This document shows positions 35,507 through 43,492 of a stretch of DNA of 58,872 nt, one piece after another; position 1 is the stretch's first letter; each line of letters starts with the position of its first letter. The DNA is taken from assembly GCA_945903305.1 (NCBI GenBank), contig CAMDOA010000010.1, positions 1-58,872 of the forward strand, in the 5' to 3' direction. The notes beneath the pieces are model-generated. The model was not told the origin of the DNA. It did not search any database and saw nothing but the letters and a program-made list of their open reading frames with translations. A program made the position numbers and the translations under genes. This DNA comes from Chitinophaga pinensis (GTDB taxonomy: Bacteria; Bacteroidota; Bacteroidia; Chitinophagales; UBA10324).

Positions 35507-35647
35507 GCCTAAACACTATCCGGAATCGAACACTAATCAAGTCCGGATACTTTAGTAATATTTTTAGTTATTCATTTTAAATATTTGAAAATGAATTGGT
35601 GCTTTAAAATTAACTATTTTATAATTGTATCAAAATTTCAACATAAA
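35507..35647 (-). ncRNA. Candidate structured RNA or long 3' UTR upstream of a terminator
   Basis: Two perfect inverted repeats lie in the gap between EamA and the terminator: TATCCGGA at 35517-35524 with TCCGGATA at 35542-35549 (17-base loop), and ATTCATTTT at 35570-35578 with AAAATGAAT at 35588-35596. With the terminator hairpin this makes three stems in a row on one transcript. I did not find a -7 box for an independent promoter, and it matches no RNA family that I recognise. It may be simply the EamA 3' UTR. Confidence 0.35.
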
Positions 35648-36562
35648 TTATTTTTCAGAATTGGGTTTCTGAAAGGGAAGTTTAAACGATTGAATACTCA
35701 CTAAATAAACTCCGGCAAAAATTAAAACCATTGCCAGAATTTTTATTCCGCTCAAATCATCTCGACCTAAAATCATGGCGAAGATTGTTGCGAGTGCAGG
35801 TTGTACATAAATATAACTTCCGGCTAACGACGGATCAGCATTTTTTAAAGCAAGTATGTTAAATAGGTAAGCTAAAAAAGTAGTGGCAATAACAATGAAT
35901 GAAAGTTCGAACCAGATGTATGGAGTAAATGAATTCCAGTCAATGGAATGAAACTCATTCCATCCAATAGGCATTACGAAAATCCATCCGAACAAAAAAA
36001 CCCACTTGATAATTGTGATTGGATGATATTGGTGCATCAATGGTTTTACTATCACCAGATAAACAGCATAGGAAGCTGCATTGAGCATGATATAAATATC
36101 TCCTTCGGCAGTTGAAGTGCTGAATGAAATTTCTTTTCCAAAAACTGTAATGACTAAAGCGCCGCAAATGCCAACAATAATTCCAATGATTTTGAGTAGG
36201 GTTATTTTTTCATCTTTCAATAAACCGGATAACACCAAAACAATTATTGGCGTAGTGGTCATTATTAATGCTGCATGAATAGGTGTGGTAATTGACAGGC
36301 CTTTGAAAAATAAAAGTTGATTTATTGCAACACCAAAAAATCCACAGGCAATTAAAAGGGGAATGTCTTTTCGCTTAATTTTTTCTTTAATAAATACGGC
36401 ATGCACCATCAGAAACAAAACCAATGACACACTAACTCTGATAACTATGGCACCGAAAGGTTGAACGAAAGTGGGCACCACATCTTTTGCTATTGTAAAA
36501 CTGACTCCGTAAATAAGATTGGCGAGAAATAAAAATAAATGCGCCTGAAAAATTTTACTCAT
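35648..36562 (-). CDS. EamA/DMT family transporter
   Basis: The 304-residue membrane protein has about ten hydrophobic segments and the two-fold EamA repeat: FLFLANLIYGVSFTIAKDVV in the first half and IYIMLNAASYAVYLVIVKPL in the second. GFFGVAINQLLFFKGLSITTP and FLAYLFNILALKNADPSLAG are typical EamA loops. Such proteins usually export amino acids or other small metabolites; the substrate here is unknown. TACATTTA lies five bases before the ATG, so the transcript may be nearly leaderless. The structured region and terminator at 35472-35596 lie just downstream. Confidence 0.92.
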   Translation of the reverse strand: MSKIFQAHLFLFLANLIYGVSFTIAKDVVPTFVQPFGAIVIRVSVSLVLFLMVHAVFIKEKIKRKDIPLLIACGFFGVAINQLLFFKGLSITTPIHAALIMTTTPIIVLVLSGLLKDEKITLLKIIGIIVGICGALVITVFGKEISFSTSTAEGDIYIMLNAASYAVYLVIVKPLMHQYHPITIIKWVFLFGWIFVMPIGWNEFHSIDWNSFTPYIWFELSFIVIATTFLAYLFNILALKNADPSLAGSYIYVQPALATIFAMILGRDDLSGIKILAMVLIFAGVYLVSIQSFKLPFQKPNSEK

Positions 36563-36734
36563 TCGGGTAAATGTAGAATCAGAAAGAGATCAGAAAAAAA
36601 TTTTCGGGTTTAGTTCTTCACTTCATTGAAGAATTTTATTTTGACAATAATTTTTTTGATGCCTGGGGAAATTAAGAGAATAATAACAGAATGTGTTTTT
36701 TATTTTACTCATTTACGATGAGTGATCAATGTTT

Positions 36735-39700
36735 TTAAAAATCTGTTCCGAAAGAAAAATACCAGAGTCCTTTATTCAATACTCCACTATCCCATCCTCG
36801 CGCATAATCAAGTTTAATAAAATATCCAAACAAATTTGTTCGCGCACCGCCGCCAAAACCGGCAACTAAGGGCTCACGAAAATAATTGACCTGAACAGTT
36901 ATCGGACCTTCAGAAATAACTGCTGTATTAAAAGGATTGCTTTCGCTGTATGGCGAAAAACCCTGCCACCCGGTTCCGGCATCGGCAAAGGCAACCAATT
37001 GAAAATTTCTTATAAACTCAGAGCGGATTGGTGAGTTAAATAAATAACTGAATACAGGAAAACGGATTTCAGTATTGACCAGTGCAAATGAGTTTCCGTT
37101 TCGAATGTTTTGTTCAAATCCGCGTAGGTTGGTGGCTAATGTTTGAAATGCATAATTGGCTGTTGTGCTCACCGGTGTTGATGTGTTAAACTTTGAATTT
37201 ATCCATCCATCTATTCCACCAACATAATAAACTATTTTGCCATCGCCCCAGGAGGAAGCACCAGTAAACCGGGTTGCCCAAATAATATTCCGATGAATTT
37301 TTTGATAATGACGAAAATCGACTCCGGCCACAAATAACATTGGACCATTTTTAATTGCCATACCCATAACATCAGTATAAATTTTATATCGGGTGCCATC
37401 AAGAATATTATTCTGGATTTTTAAAGTGTTATCAAAAACATACTCGCCTCTGATGGAAACCCAGTTTTCTGTATAATTATCTAATCCTAAACTAAAACTA
37501 TCGGAACTCAGAAACACCAATTGCTCCATTCGGTAAGCCGCAATTCCCCGGATACTTTTTGTATAATCTAACGGATAACGATAGGCTGCTTCAAAATAGT
37601 TTGTTTTTGATTTTGCATAAACCGGATACGACCAAAACGGATTAGCATCATAAGGCGGCTTGGTTTCTGATTTTCTATAGAAAGTATATTTTTTATCGAG
37701 GCGTTTTTTTCGATCATCGAACGAAAAAAAATATTCGTTTCCGCCTAAATTAGTAGGTAGCCTGAAACCACCTGTAAAGCGATAATCTTCGAACAAATCG
37801 GCAGTGCTTAGTTTAATTAACCCGTTTAATCCCGGATTTATAAATTGACCTCCGTTAGGTGCAAAGCTCTGATAACGGTTAATGATTAAGTTATTATCCA
37901 ACTGAGAAACTACATAATCAGTTGAGAAACGCGGTGAGTAGGGTAGTATTTTACTAAACTTAATTCTCCATATTTTTTTCGCATTCAATTCCTGTTTTTC
38001 TTCTTCTTCTTTATTCTTAAAAGATATGACCGGTTTTTGAGAAAATTCGCTTTGGAAAATATAATTGTTGATGTCAATTTTTAAGGTATCAGGCGTGGAT
38101 TTTATACTGTCAACAGCCGTGGCGGGAAGTAATTTTTTTTTCTTTTCTTCCAGCAATTGCTTATCGTTTAATTGCTGAATATATTGAGTGTTTGGAATTG
38201 AATTGTTTTTGCCGGTATTTATTTCTGATAAATTTTTTGTTTGAATAAAATAATATTTTCCATTGTCGTAATATAATTCGGCCATCTTGCCGGCTTTCAA
38301 TGCATGCTCCTGTTCAAGAATACTGTTGTCGTAATTTGTATTGCTGAATGAATGTGCCACATCGCGATACATCGGGATTTTTTTTGTGGAATCAGGTAGA
38401 ATATTTCCGTTTGCGATTAATGAATCCATATTGTATTTCGGATTCAGAATAACCGAATCGGCGAAATAATAAAAGTGATTATAATGATCAAACACTGAAT
38501 CAATGTATGCGACATATCGATTATTGATACCGTTTTTATCACTGGTGTAAGAGAAAAAATAATCGTTGTATCCGGTGGCATTTCTTTCATCGGCATTGGG
38601 AGTATTGGTTACGCGGGTTATAATTTTATCTTTTGTTTTCAAATTGAAATAAAATAAATCGAAAGTTCCCAGAGGCATTATCGTATCTAATTTCAATGTG
38701 CGAAGTGTATCATCCATTCGGTTTGAACTCCACAACACAATGGTTCGGTTTGTTAGTTTTACAAAGTGCGGATCCAGATCATCATAAAAATCATTGGTAA
38801 TCTGATCAATTTTTCCCGACAAATAATTCAGGATATAAATATCGCTCTGGCTTTTGTTCACGGCGCTCATTACAATTGATTTCGGATCGGCGCCAAATGA
38901 AATGCTCAGTATCTTTTGAAAGTTGGTGATTTCTCTTTCTGTTTTTTTCTTCTTCTCAAAATCATAAACCACAATAAATACTTTGCCCTTTTTCTCCACA
39001 ATCATGGCCAGTTTATTTCCGGTTGGATCCCAGGCGGTTAACGGATAGGAATAGTCAACTGGCTGTGTGATATTTTTAAAACCGCCACGCAAATAAGTGC
39101 GGCGGCGCTTTTTTTCGATGTTATAAATCTTCACTTTATATTTGCCTAATACATTTTCGCAATAAGCAACCCGTTCAAAAGTGGGATCGGGTTTAAATTG
39201 ATAATATTTTCTTCCTTTCCTTGTTTTCACTGAAACTTTATCGAGCGTGGTTGGATCGATTTTTACCGATTGTTCCAATGCATACTGATTCCCGTAATAA
39301 TTATTGAAGTCAGCAATTAATTGTTTTAAAGTTTTTCCAATTACGAAATTGAATCCACTCTCGACACTTCGATTAATGCGTGTGAGGTATAAAATATTGG
39401 GAATGGAAGTGGCGCCATAATTTCTGGCGATGTAATACCATAATGCCTGCCCGGCAAATTTTGCATCTTCTCCAGTGAGGCGATTAAAATTTTTGTATTT
39501 ACCCGTTAGAACTCCGATTCGTAATCGGTTATCTAATTCAGTACTCCAGTCTTTTCCAATGTAAGATGCTAAACCTTCGGTGTACCACAAGGGTAAATTC
39601 AAAAGCACCGCATTTTGCAAAACCTCCTGAATGTTTCCACCAAACATCATGTTATCCAAACAAATTTTTGCAATGCCTTCCCGAATCTGAATTAATAAAT

Positions 39701-40097
39701 CGTTGTGATTGCCATTGAAATAAACAAACATTTTGTTGCCGATAATTTTGGTGGTGCCTCCGGTATTATTTTGTTCCACACCATAACCAATGTTCGATTG
39801 TTTCAAATCGCTGAGGTTATTGTAAATGAGAATATCAATGTTGTCGTTCACTTTATATTCGAGTGCATTCTCTACACTTTCAATTTGCCGTTCGCCTTCG
39901 GTAATTACAAATTTTCCAAGGTCTTGACCACCCAAATAAAAATAAACTGCGAAGCGATCTGATTTATAAAACGACCAGATGAAATCGCTGTACTGAACAC
40001 GGTTTTGTCCGAACTCTTCCTCTGTGGTTTGAGCCAATAACGGTGAACTCAAAAAAGAAAGGATGAAAAAGAAAAATAATGACCTCAGTATTTTCAT
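36735..40097 (-). CDS. Large outer-membrane protein: gluzincin-like domain, TolB-like propeller and Omp85-type barrel
   Basis: The 1120-residue protein has a signal peptide (MKILRSLFFFFILSFLSSPLLAQ). Residues about 45-280 resemble a peptidase-MA/gluzincin fold, with LPLWYTEGLASYIG. However, the expected HExxH helix reads IREGIAKICL, so the zinc ligands are lost. Residues about 290-600 contain TolB/PD40-type beta-propeller strands (YPLTAWDPTGNKLAMIVEKK, SDIYILNYLSGKIDQIT). The C-terminal 350 residues look like an Omp85/surface-antigen barrel with the LRGFEQNIRNG loop, NTEIRFPVF, FADAGTGW and a final strand ending SFGTDF. The start at 40097 replaces a longer one at 40124, which would lie within a -7 promoter box. 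Function is unknown; assembly or docking at the outer membrane is inference. Confidence 0.72.
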   Translation of the reverse strand: MKILRSLFFFFILSFLSSPLLAQTTEEEFGQNRVQYSDFIWSFYKSDRFAVYFYLGGQDLGKFVITEGERQIESVENALEYKVNDNIDILIYNNLSDLKQSNIGYGVEQNNTGGTTKIIGNKMFVYFNGNHNDLLIQIREGIAKICLDNMMFGGNIQEVLQNAVLLNLPLWYTEGLASYIGKDWSTELDNRLRIGVLTGKYKNFNRLTGEDAKFAGQALWYYIARNYGATSIPNILYLTRINRSVESGFNFVIGKTLKQLIADFNNYYGNQYALEQSVKIDPTTLDKVSVKTRKGRKYYQFKPDPTFERVAYCENVLGKYKVKIYNIEKKRRRTYLRGGFKNITQPVDYSYPLTAWDPTGNKLAMIVEKKGKVFIVVYDFEKKKKTEREITNFQKILSISFGADPKSIVMSAVNKSQSDIYILNYLSGKIDQITNDFYDDLDPHFVKLTNRTIVLWSSNRMDDTLRTLKLDTIMPLGTFDLFYFNLKTKDKIITRVTNTPNADERNATGYNDYFFSYTSDKNGINNRYVAYIDSVFDHYNHFYYFADSVILNPKYNMDSLIANGNILPDSTKKIPMYRDVAHSFSNTNYDNSILEQEHALKAGKMAELYYDNGKYYFIQTKNLSEINTGKNNSIPNTQYIQQLNDKQLLEEKKKKLLPATAVDSIKSTPDTLKIDINNYIFQSEFSQKPVISFKNKEEEEKQELNAKKIWRIKFSKILPYSPRFSTDYVVSQLDNNLIINRYQSFAPNGGQFINPGLNGLIKLSTADLFEDYRFTGGFRLPTNLGGNEYFFSFDDRKKRLDKKYTFYRKSETKPPYDANPFWSYPVYAKSKTNYFEAAYRYPLDYTKSIRGIAAYRMEQLVFLSSDSFSLGLDNYTENWVSIRGEYVFDNTLKIQNNILDGTRYKIYTDVMGMAIKNGPMLFVAGVDFRHYQKIHRNIIWATRFTGASSWGDGKIVYYVGGIDGWINSKFNTSTPVSTTANYAFQTLATNLRGFEQNIRNGNSFALVNTEIRFPVFSYLFNSPIRSEFIRNFQLVAFADAGTGWQGFSPYSESNPFNTAVISEGPITVQVNYFREPLVAGFGGGARTNLFGYFIKLDYARGWDSGVLNKGLWYFSFGTDF

Positions 40098-40104
40098 TGC
40101 TGTA

Positions 40105-40112
40105 CAAATATA
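40105..40112 (-). promoter_or_regulatory. -7 promoter element of the propeller/barrel gene
   Basis: The minus strand reads TATATTTG, an exact TAnnTTTG match, seven bases before the ATG at 40097. This excludes the alternative start at 40124 and implies a very short or absent leader. Confidence 0.65.
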
Positions 40113-40194
40113 ATCACTTCGCATTGATGAACAGATTTGAAAAAAGATTTTGCCCTTTGATATAGAAATAAAATTTACAACTCATTTTTGCTCC

Positions 40195-40854
40195 ATGCTT
40201 CAAACTCACTTTTTCACATTCAATCCTTTTCAGGAAAACACTTATATATTATTTGACGAAACAAACGAATGCGTCATTATTGACCCAGGATGTAGTGATG
40301 ATTCGGAGCGAAATGAACTCACTCAATTTATTTCAACCAACCAACTGAAACCTGTTTTGTTGATTAACACCCACTCGCATTTAGATCACATGCTTGGAAA
40401 CAGTTTTATAAAGCAGACTTACAACATTCCGTTTCTGCTGCATAAAAATGAATTACCCATTTTGCATTCGGCCGTGGAAACAGGTCGCAAGTATAGTGTT
40501 GTAATAACTCCATCACCCGAACCCGATCGTTTTATTGTGGATGAAGAAATTGTTTGCTTCGGAAAAACAGAATTGAAAACTTTATTTACTCCCGGTCATG
40601 CTCCCGGTGAAGTTTCTTTTTATCACGCCGAATCAAAAACATTAATTGCCGGCGATGTGTTGTTCAATGGAAGTATCGGAAGATATGATTTCCCATTGAG
40701 CGATTATGAAATACTGATGCAAAGTATTTTTAATAAACTATTAGTGCTGCCTGATGATGTGAAAGTTTATTGCGGACATGGTTCACCAACAACCATTGGG
40801 AAAGAACGAAGAGGCAATCCGTATTTATTGGAGTATGCAGATGGATTGAAATAA
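40195..40854 (+). CDS. MBL-fold metallo-hydrolase (glyoxalase II-like)
   Basis: The 219-residue protein has the metallo-beta-lactamase fold with an intact HxHxDH metal motif in INTHSHLDHMLGN. TLFTPGHAPGEVSFYH, LIAGDVLFNGSIGRYDFP and VYCGHGSPTTIGKERRGNPY complete the zinc-binding set, a layout seen in hydroxyacylglutathione hydrolase-like enzymes. The substrate is probably a thioester or related compound but is not determined. A TTG at 40150 would extend the frame by 15 residues. The ATG at 40195 is preferred because MLQTHFFTFNPFQENTYIL is the usual family start. CATTTTTG lies just upstream, one base from the -7 consensus. Confidence 0.9.
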   Translation: MLQTHFFTFNPFQENTYILFDETNECVIIDPGCSDDSERNELTQFISTNQLKPVLLINTHSHLDHMLGNSFIKQTYNIPFLLHKNELPILHSAVETGRKYSVVITPSPEPDRFIVDEEIVCFGKTELKTLFTPGHAPGEVSFYHAESKTLIAGDVLFNGSIGRYDFPLSDYEILMQSIFNKLLVLPDDVKVYCGHGSPTTIGKERRGNPYLLEYADGLK

Positions 40855-40874
40855 TATTTTTTATCACAAAATAT

Positions 40875-40902
40875 TTGACAATCCGCTGTGGCGGATTGTC
40901 AA
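40875..40902. repeat. Perfect palindromic repeat with ATCCGC/GCGGAT arms
   Basis: TTGACAATCCGC, TGTG, GCGGATTGTCAA is a perfect 12-bp stem with a 4-base loop, between the MBL gene and the convergent DUF3127 gene. It shares its arm sequence with the palindromes inside polA and the glycosyltransferase gene. Confidence 0.8.
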
Positions 40903-40915
40903 GTCTGAAATAAAA

Positions 40916-40947
40916 AAGTTCCATCCTGCTAAAGCAGAATGGAACTT
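40916..40947. terminator. Bidirectional intrinsic terminator
   Basis: AAGTTCCATCCTGCT and AGCAGAATGGAACTT pair with one mismatch and are preceded by an A run. It serves the convergent MBL and DUF3127 genes. Confidence 0.75.
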
Positions 40948-40973
40948 CAAGAAAAAATTTAAATAGTTATTTT

Positions 40974-41372
40974 TTAAAAGGGTAAATCATCATTGCCATT
41001 TGGTGCAGCAGGCATTGATGATGGAGAAGCCTGATTGCTGTATGAGGGAGTGGCTTGATTGTAACTGTTATTATTTGAGTTGCTGTTTGAAGAAGCGCCG
41101 CTGCTGATATCAATTTTCCACGCTTTGATATCGGAGTACCACTTACCATTAAATTCTCTTGATTCAAGATTGAAACCGATTCTTAATTCAATACCAGGTT
41201 GGTAATTTGCTACCTGATCCGCCCTTTCTCCAAAGCAAATGATGCAAACTTTTTTTGGGAATTGTTCAATTGTTTCAATAATCATATCGCGTTTTTTCCA
41301 GTCGCCACGCGCACTTTTGCCAGCTACTTCCTGATTTACCTGAATGAGTTTTCCAATTAATTCGAGTGTCAT
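40974..41372 (-). CDS. DUF3127 domain protein with SSB-like acidic tail
   Basis: The 132-residue protein has a compact N-terminal domain (MTLELIGKLIQVNQEV, then RGDWKKRDMIIETIEQFPKK and GIELRIGFNLESREFNGKWY), a low-complexity Ser/Asn linker, and the tip DDLPF. The N-terminal part has the look of DUF3127, an OB-fold-like family in Bacteroidota. The tip resembles that of single-stranded DNA-binding proteins, which bind partner proteins. A role in DNA metabolism is therefore inferred. The start at 41372 is preferred because a perfect -7 box (41391-41398) overlaps the longer alternative start at 41393. Confidence 0.85.
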   Translation of the reverse strand: MTLELIGKLIQVNQEVAGKSARGDWKKRDMIIETIEQFPKKVCIICFGERADQVANYQPGIELRIGFNLESREFNGKWYSDIKAWKIDISSGASSNSNSNNNSYNQATPSYSNQASPSSMPAAPNGNDDLPF

Positions 41373-41390
41373 AATTATTTTTTTAGGTGT

Positions 41391-41398
41391 CAAATGTA
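41391..41398 (-). promoter_or_regulatory. -7 promoter element of the DUF3127 gene
   Basis: The minus strand reads TACATTTG, an exact TAnnTTTG match, 18 bases upstream of the ATG at 41372. It covers the alternative start at 41393. Confidence 0.65.
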
Positions 41399-41482
41399 AG
41401 TTTTGGATTTAGAGAAAAAAGATTCTGATTGCAAATTAGTTAGTCACACGCTATCCACAAAAACAGTGTGCTTATCAACAAT

Positions 41483-43492
41483 TCAATTTTCTGTTTTTCT
41501 CCCAATGTTTCTTAAAGATTTGAAAATAATTTCGAAATCGCGAGCAACCGAATAATTTCTTGCATATAAAAGATTTAATCGGTTTGTGGCATCTATTGAT
41601 GTTTTTTTTGATAGCAGATCGGCCGGATTTAAAATTCCATTTTTTATTTTAGGTAAAGCCCCTGATTGTTCGCTAGCATATCCCACCCAGGTTTTTTTTC
41701 CTATGAAAACAGTGAATAAATTATTCAAAAGGCCGGTAAAATTCTTTACTAAAAATAAATTTAGAGGCAGTGTGATAAAAAGAAAAATACAAACCAGTAT
41801 ATCCAGCAGCCGCTTGTTTCTTCTATTGTTAGGCAAATCAATTTGCATGTTGATGTCGATGGTGTAGAGTTCGCCATTTGTGTCTTTCGAACCTGAGCCA
41901 ATCACACTCATGCTTTCTTCGGGAACAATTTTATAATCCACCCTTCCACCAATATCAACCATGTGACTGATGATTTGCTGCGACGAAATATCTTTCGAAC
42001 AAAAAATAATTTCATCAGGTCGATACAGCTCAACTAAATCGGTTAGCTGATTTAAATGACCAAGCCGCTCTTCTTCGCGCAATTCATTTGGATACGATTC
42101 TGAATCGGGCAACACAAAGCCAAGGTGCTGAAAATTTATTCGTGCATTGTTGAGCAATTGGTAAACTCTTTTTCCTTCCACATAACTTCCAGTAATCACA
42201 ATCTTGCGCTGAAACTCTTCGCCCCATCCAAAATGTCCGAAGCGAAAATAATGTCGGATGAATCTCCAACTTGTGAGAAAGAAGACTCCAAAAACAAATC
42301 CGAGTAAAATCATTCCGCGAGAGAAGCGAAGCGAGTCATCTAGGAATCCATAAACCGCTGCGATAATTAATGTTCCAATGACTAAACCACGAATAATTTT
42401 TCCCGGTTTCGAATTGCGATCATAACCTCCACTGAAAAAAATACTGAGCAACCACACAGCAATGTAAACAGGCACAATAATGAAAATGTATTGCGGCGGA
42501 TAACTCACCCCTTCTGTTGCTTTCACTTTTGTTTCCCACAAATTTTTGAAGAACAACATGGCAGCATATAAACCAACGGCATCAAACGATGGTGCAGCAA
42601 TTTTATCTAAAAACCTTTTAATCAACGATAGTGCGGCGCGGAAATAAATGGCTACTTGCAGCATCAGAATTAATCCATGAGCACTGCCTTGCGAAAAGTG
42701 TTTGCGTGCGAAAATGATCATCGCCATATAAAACATACGCACATAATTGAGCGAACCCTTCTTGGTGCTCTCACCTTTGTAATGAATGATTCGTGTGTCG
42801 GCGAGGTAATAATTTTTATGGCCGGCTTTTATTACGCGATACGAAAGATCAATGTCTTCGCCATACATAAAAAAAGTTTCGTCGAGCAAACCGATTTCAT
42901 CCAACACTTTTTTACGCAATAGCATAAATGCTCCGGCTAATACCTCCACTTCATGATTTTCATCGCGAGAAAGATGACCGAGATAATAGCGGGCAAAAGT
43001 TTTTGACTTCGGAAATAATTTCGTAAAGCCAAATGCTTTGAAGAAAGCAACCGTTGGTGTTGGAAAACCACGCTTCGATTCAGGTAGAAAATTTCCGGAG
43101 CCATCGAGCATTTTCACACCTAGTGCGCCTGCATCTTCATGTGCATCCATAAATGCAACACATTTTTCAAAAGTATCTTCTTCAACAACCGTATCAGGAT
43201 TCAACAGCAAAACATATTCTCCTTTCGCCAATCGAATTGCCTGATTATTTGCCTTAGCAAAACCGGTGTTGTCTTTATTTTCAATGAGAATTATTTCTTC
43301 GGATCCGCCAGAGGTCGGATTGGCTGCGCCAAATTTTTCTTTCACCAACTGCACCGAGCCATCCACCGAATGATTATCAACCACAAAAATTTCTACCGAA
43401 AGATTGCGCGATGCTTTACGCACCGATTGCAATGCCTGCTCTAAAAAGAACTTGACATTGTAGTTGACAATAATGACCGAGAGTTTAATCAT
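41483..43492 (-). CDS. GT2 glycosyltransferase fused to a sugar-phosphotransferase-like module lacking its catalytic core
   Basis: The 669-residue protein starts with a family 2 glycosyltransferase (SVIIVNYNVKFFLEQALQSV, VDNHSVDGS, LNPDTVVEEDTF, FMYGEDIDLSYRVI). Membrane segments follow from about residue 265 to 410, then a nucleotide-binding-like domain (RKIVITGSYVEGKRVYQLL, then PDEIIFCSKDISSQQIISH). The last 120 residues, from RNKRLLDILVCIFLFITLPL to LLYARNYSVARDFEIIFKSL, match both ends of a polyprenyl glycosylphosphotransferase. The catalytic centre between them (KFRSM and the DElPQ region) is missing. Residues about 56-67 (AANPTSGGSEE) are an in-frame insertion of a palindromic repeat. 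The protein probably makes surface polysaccharide. It overlaps recR by 4 bases. Confidence 0.82.
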   Translation of the reverse strand: MIKLSVIIVNYNVKFFLEQALQSVRKASRNLSVEIFVVDNHSVDGSVQLVKEKFGAANPTSGGSEEIILIENKDNTGFAKANNQAIRLAKGEYVLLLNPDTVVEEDTFEKCVAFMDAHEDAGALGVKMLDGSGNFLPESKRGFPTPTVAFFKAFGFTKLFPKSKTFARYYLGHLSRDENHEVEVLAGAFMLLRKKVLDEIGLLDETFFMYGEDIDLSYRVIKAGHKNYYLADTRIIHYKGESTKKGSLNYVRMFYMAMIIFARKHFSQGSAHGLILMLQVAIYFRAALSLIKRFLDKIAAPSFDAVGLYAAMLFFKNLWETKVKATEGVSYPPQYIFIIVPVYIAVWLLSIFFSGGYDRNSKPGKIIRGLVIGTLIIAAVYGFLDDSLRFSRGMILLGFVFGVFFLTSWRFIRHYFRFGHFGWGEEFQRKIVITGSYVEGKRVYQLLNNARINFQHLGFVLPDSESYPNELREEERLGHLNQLTDLVELYRPDEIIFCSKDISSQQIISHMVDIGGRVDYKIVPEESMSVIGSGSKDTNGELYTIDINMQIDLPNNRRNKRLLDILVCIFLFITLPLNLFLVKNFTGLLNNLFTVFIGKKTWVGYASEQSGALPKIKNGILNPADLLSKKTSIDATNRLNLLYARNYSVARDFEIIFKSLRNIGRKTEN
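43298..43330. repeat. Palindromic repeat inside the glycosyltransferase gene
   Basis: The segment contains the exact palindrome CGGATCCG and a hairpin ATCCGCC-AGA-GGTCGGAT with a one-base bulge. It encodes an extra stretch of about 12 residues in the GT2 domain. Its TCCGCC core matches the palindromes at 33958-33996 (polA) and 40875-40902. Confidence 0.6.

Noticed and set aside
35507-35647. Known housekeeping RNAs (SRP RNA, tmRNA, RNase P RNA, 6S RNA)
   Set aside because: None of their conserved sequence blocks is present and the region is too short for most of them.
36563-36734. Hairpin TTCTTCA/TGAAGAA near 36620 as a terminator
   Set aside because: The T-rich tail is on the plus strand, while both flanking genes are on the minus strand, so it has no transcript to end.
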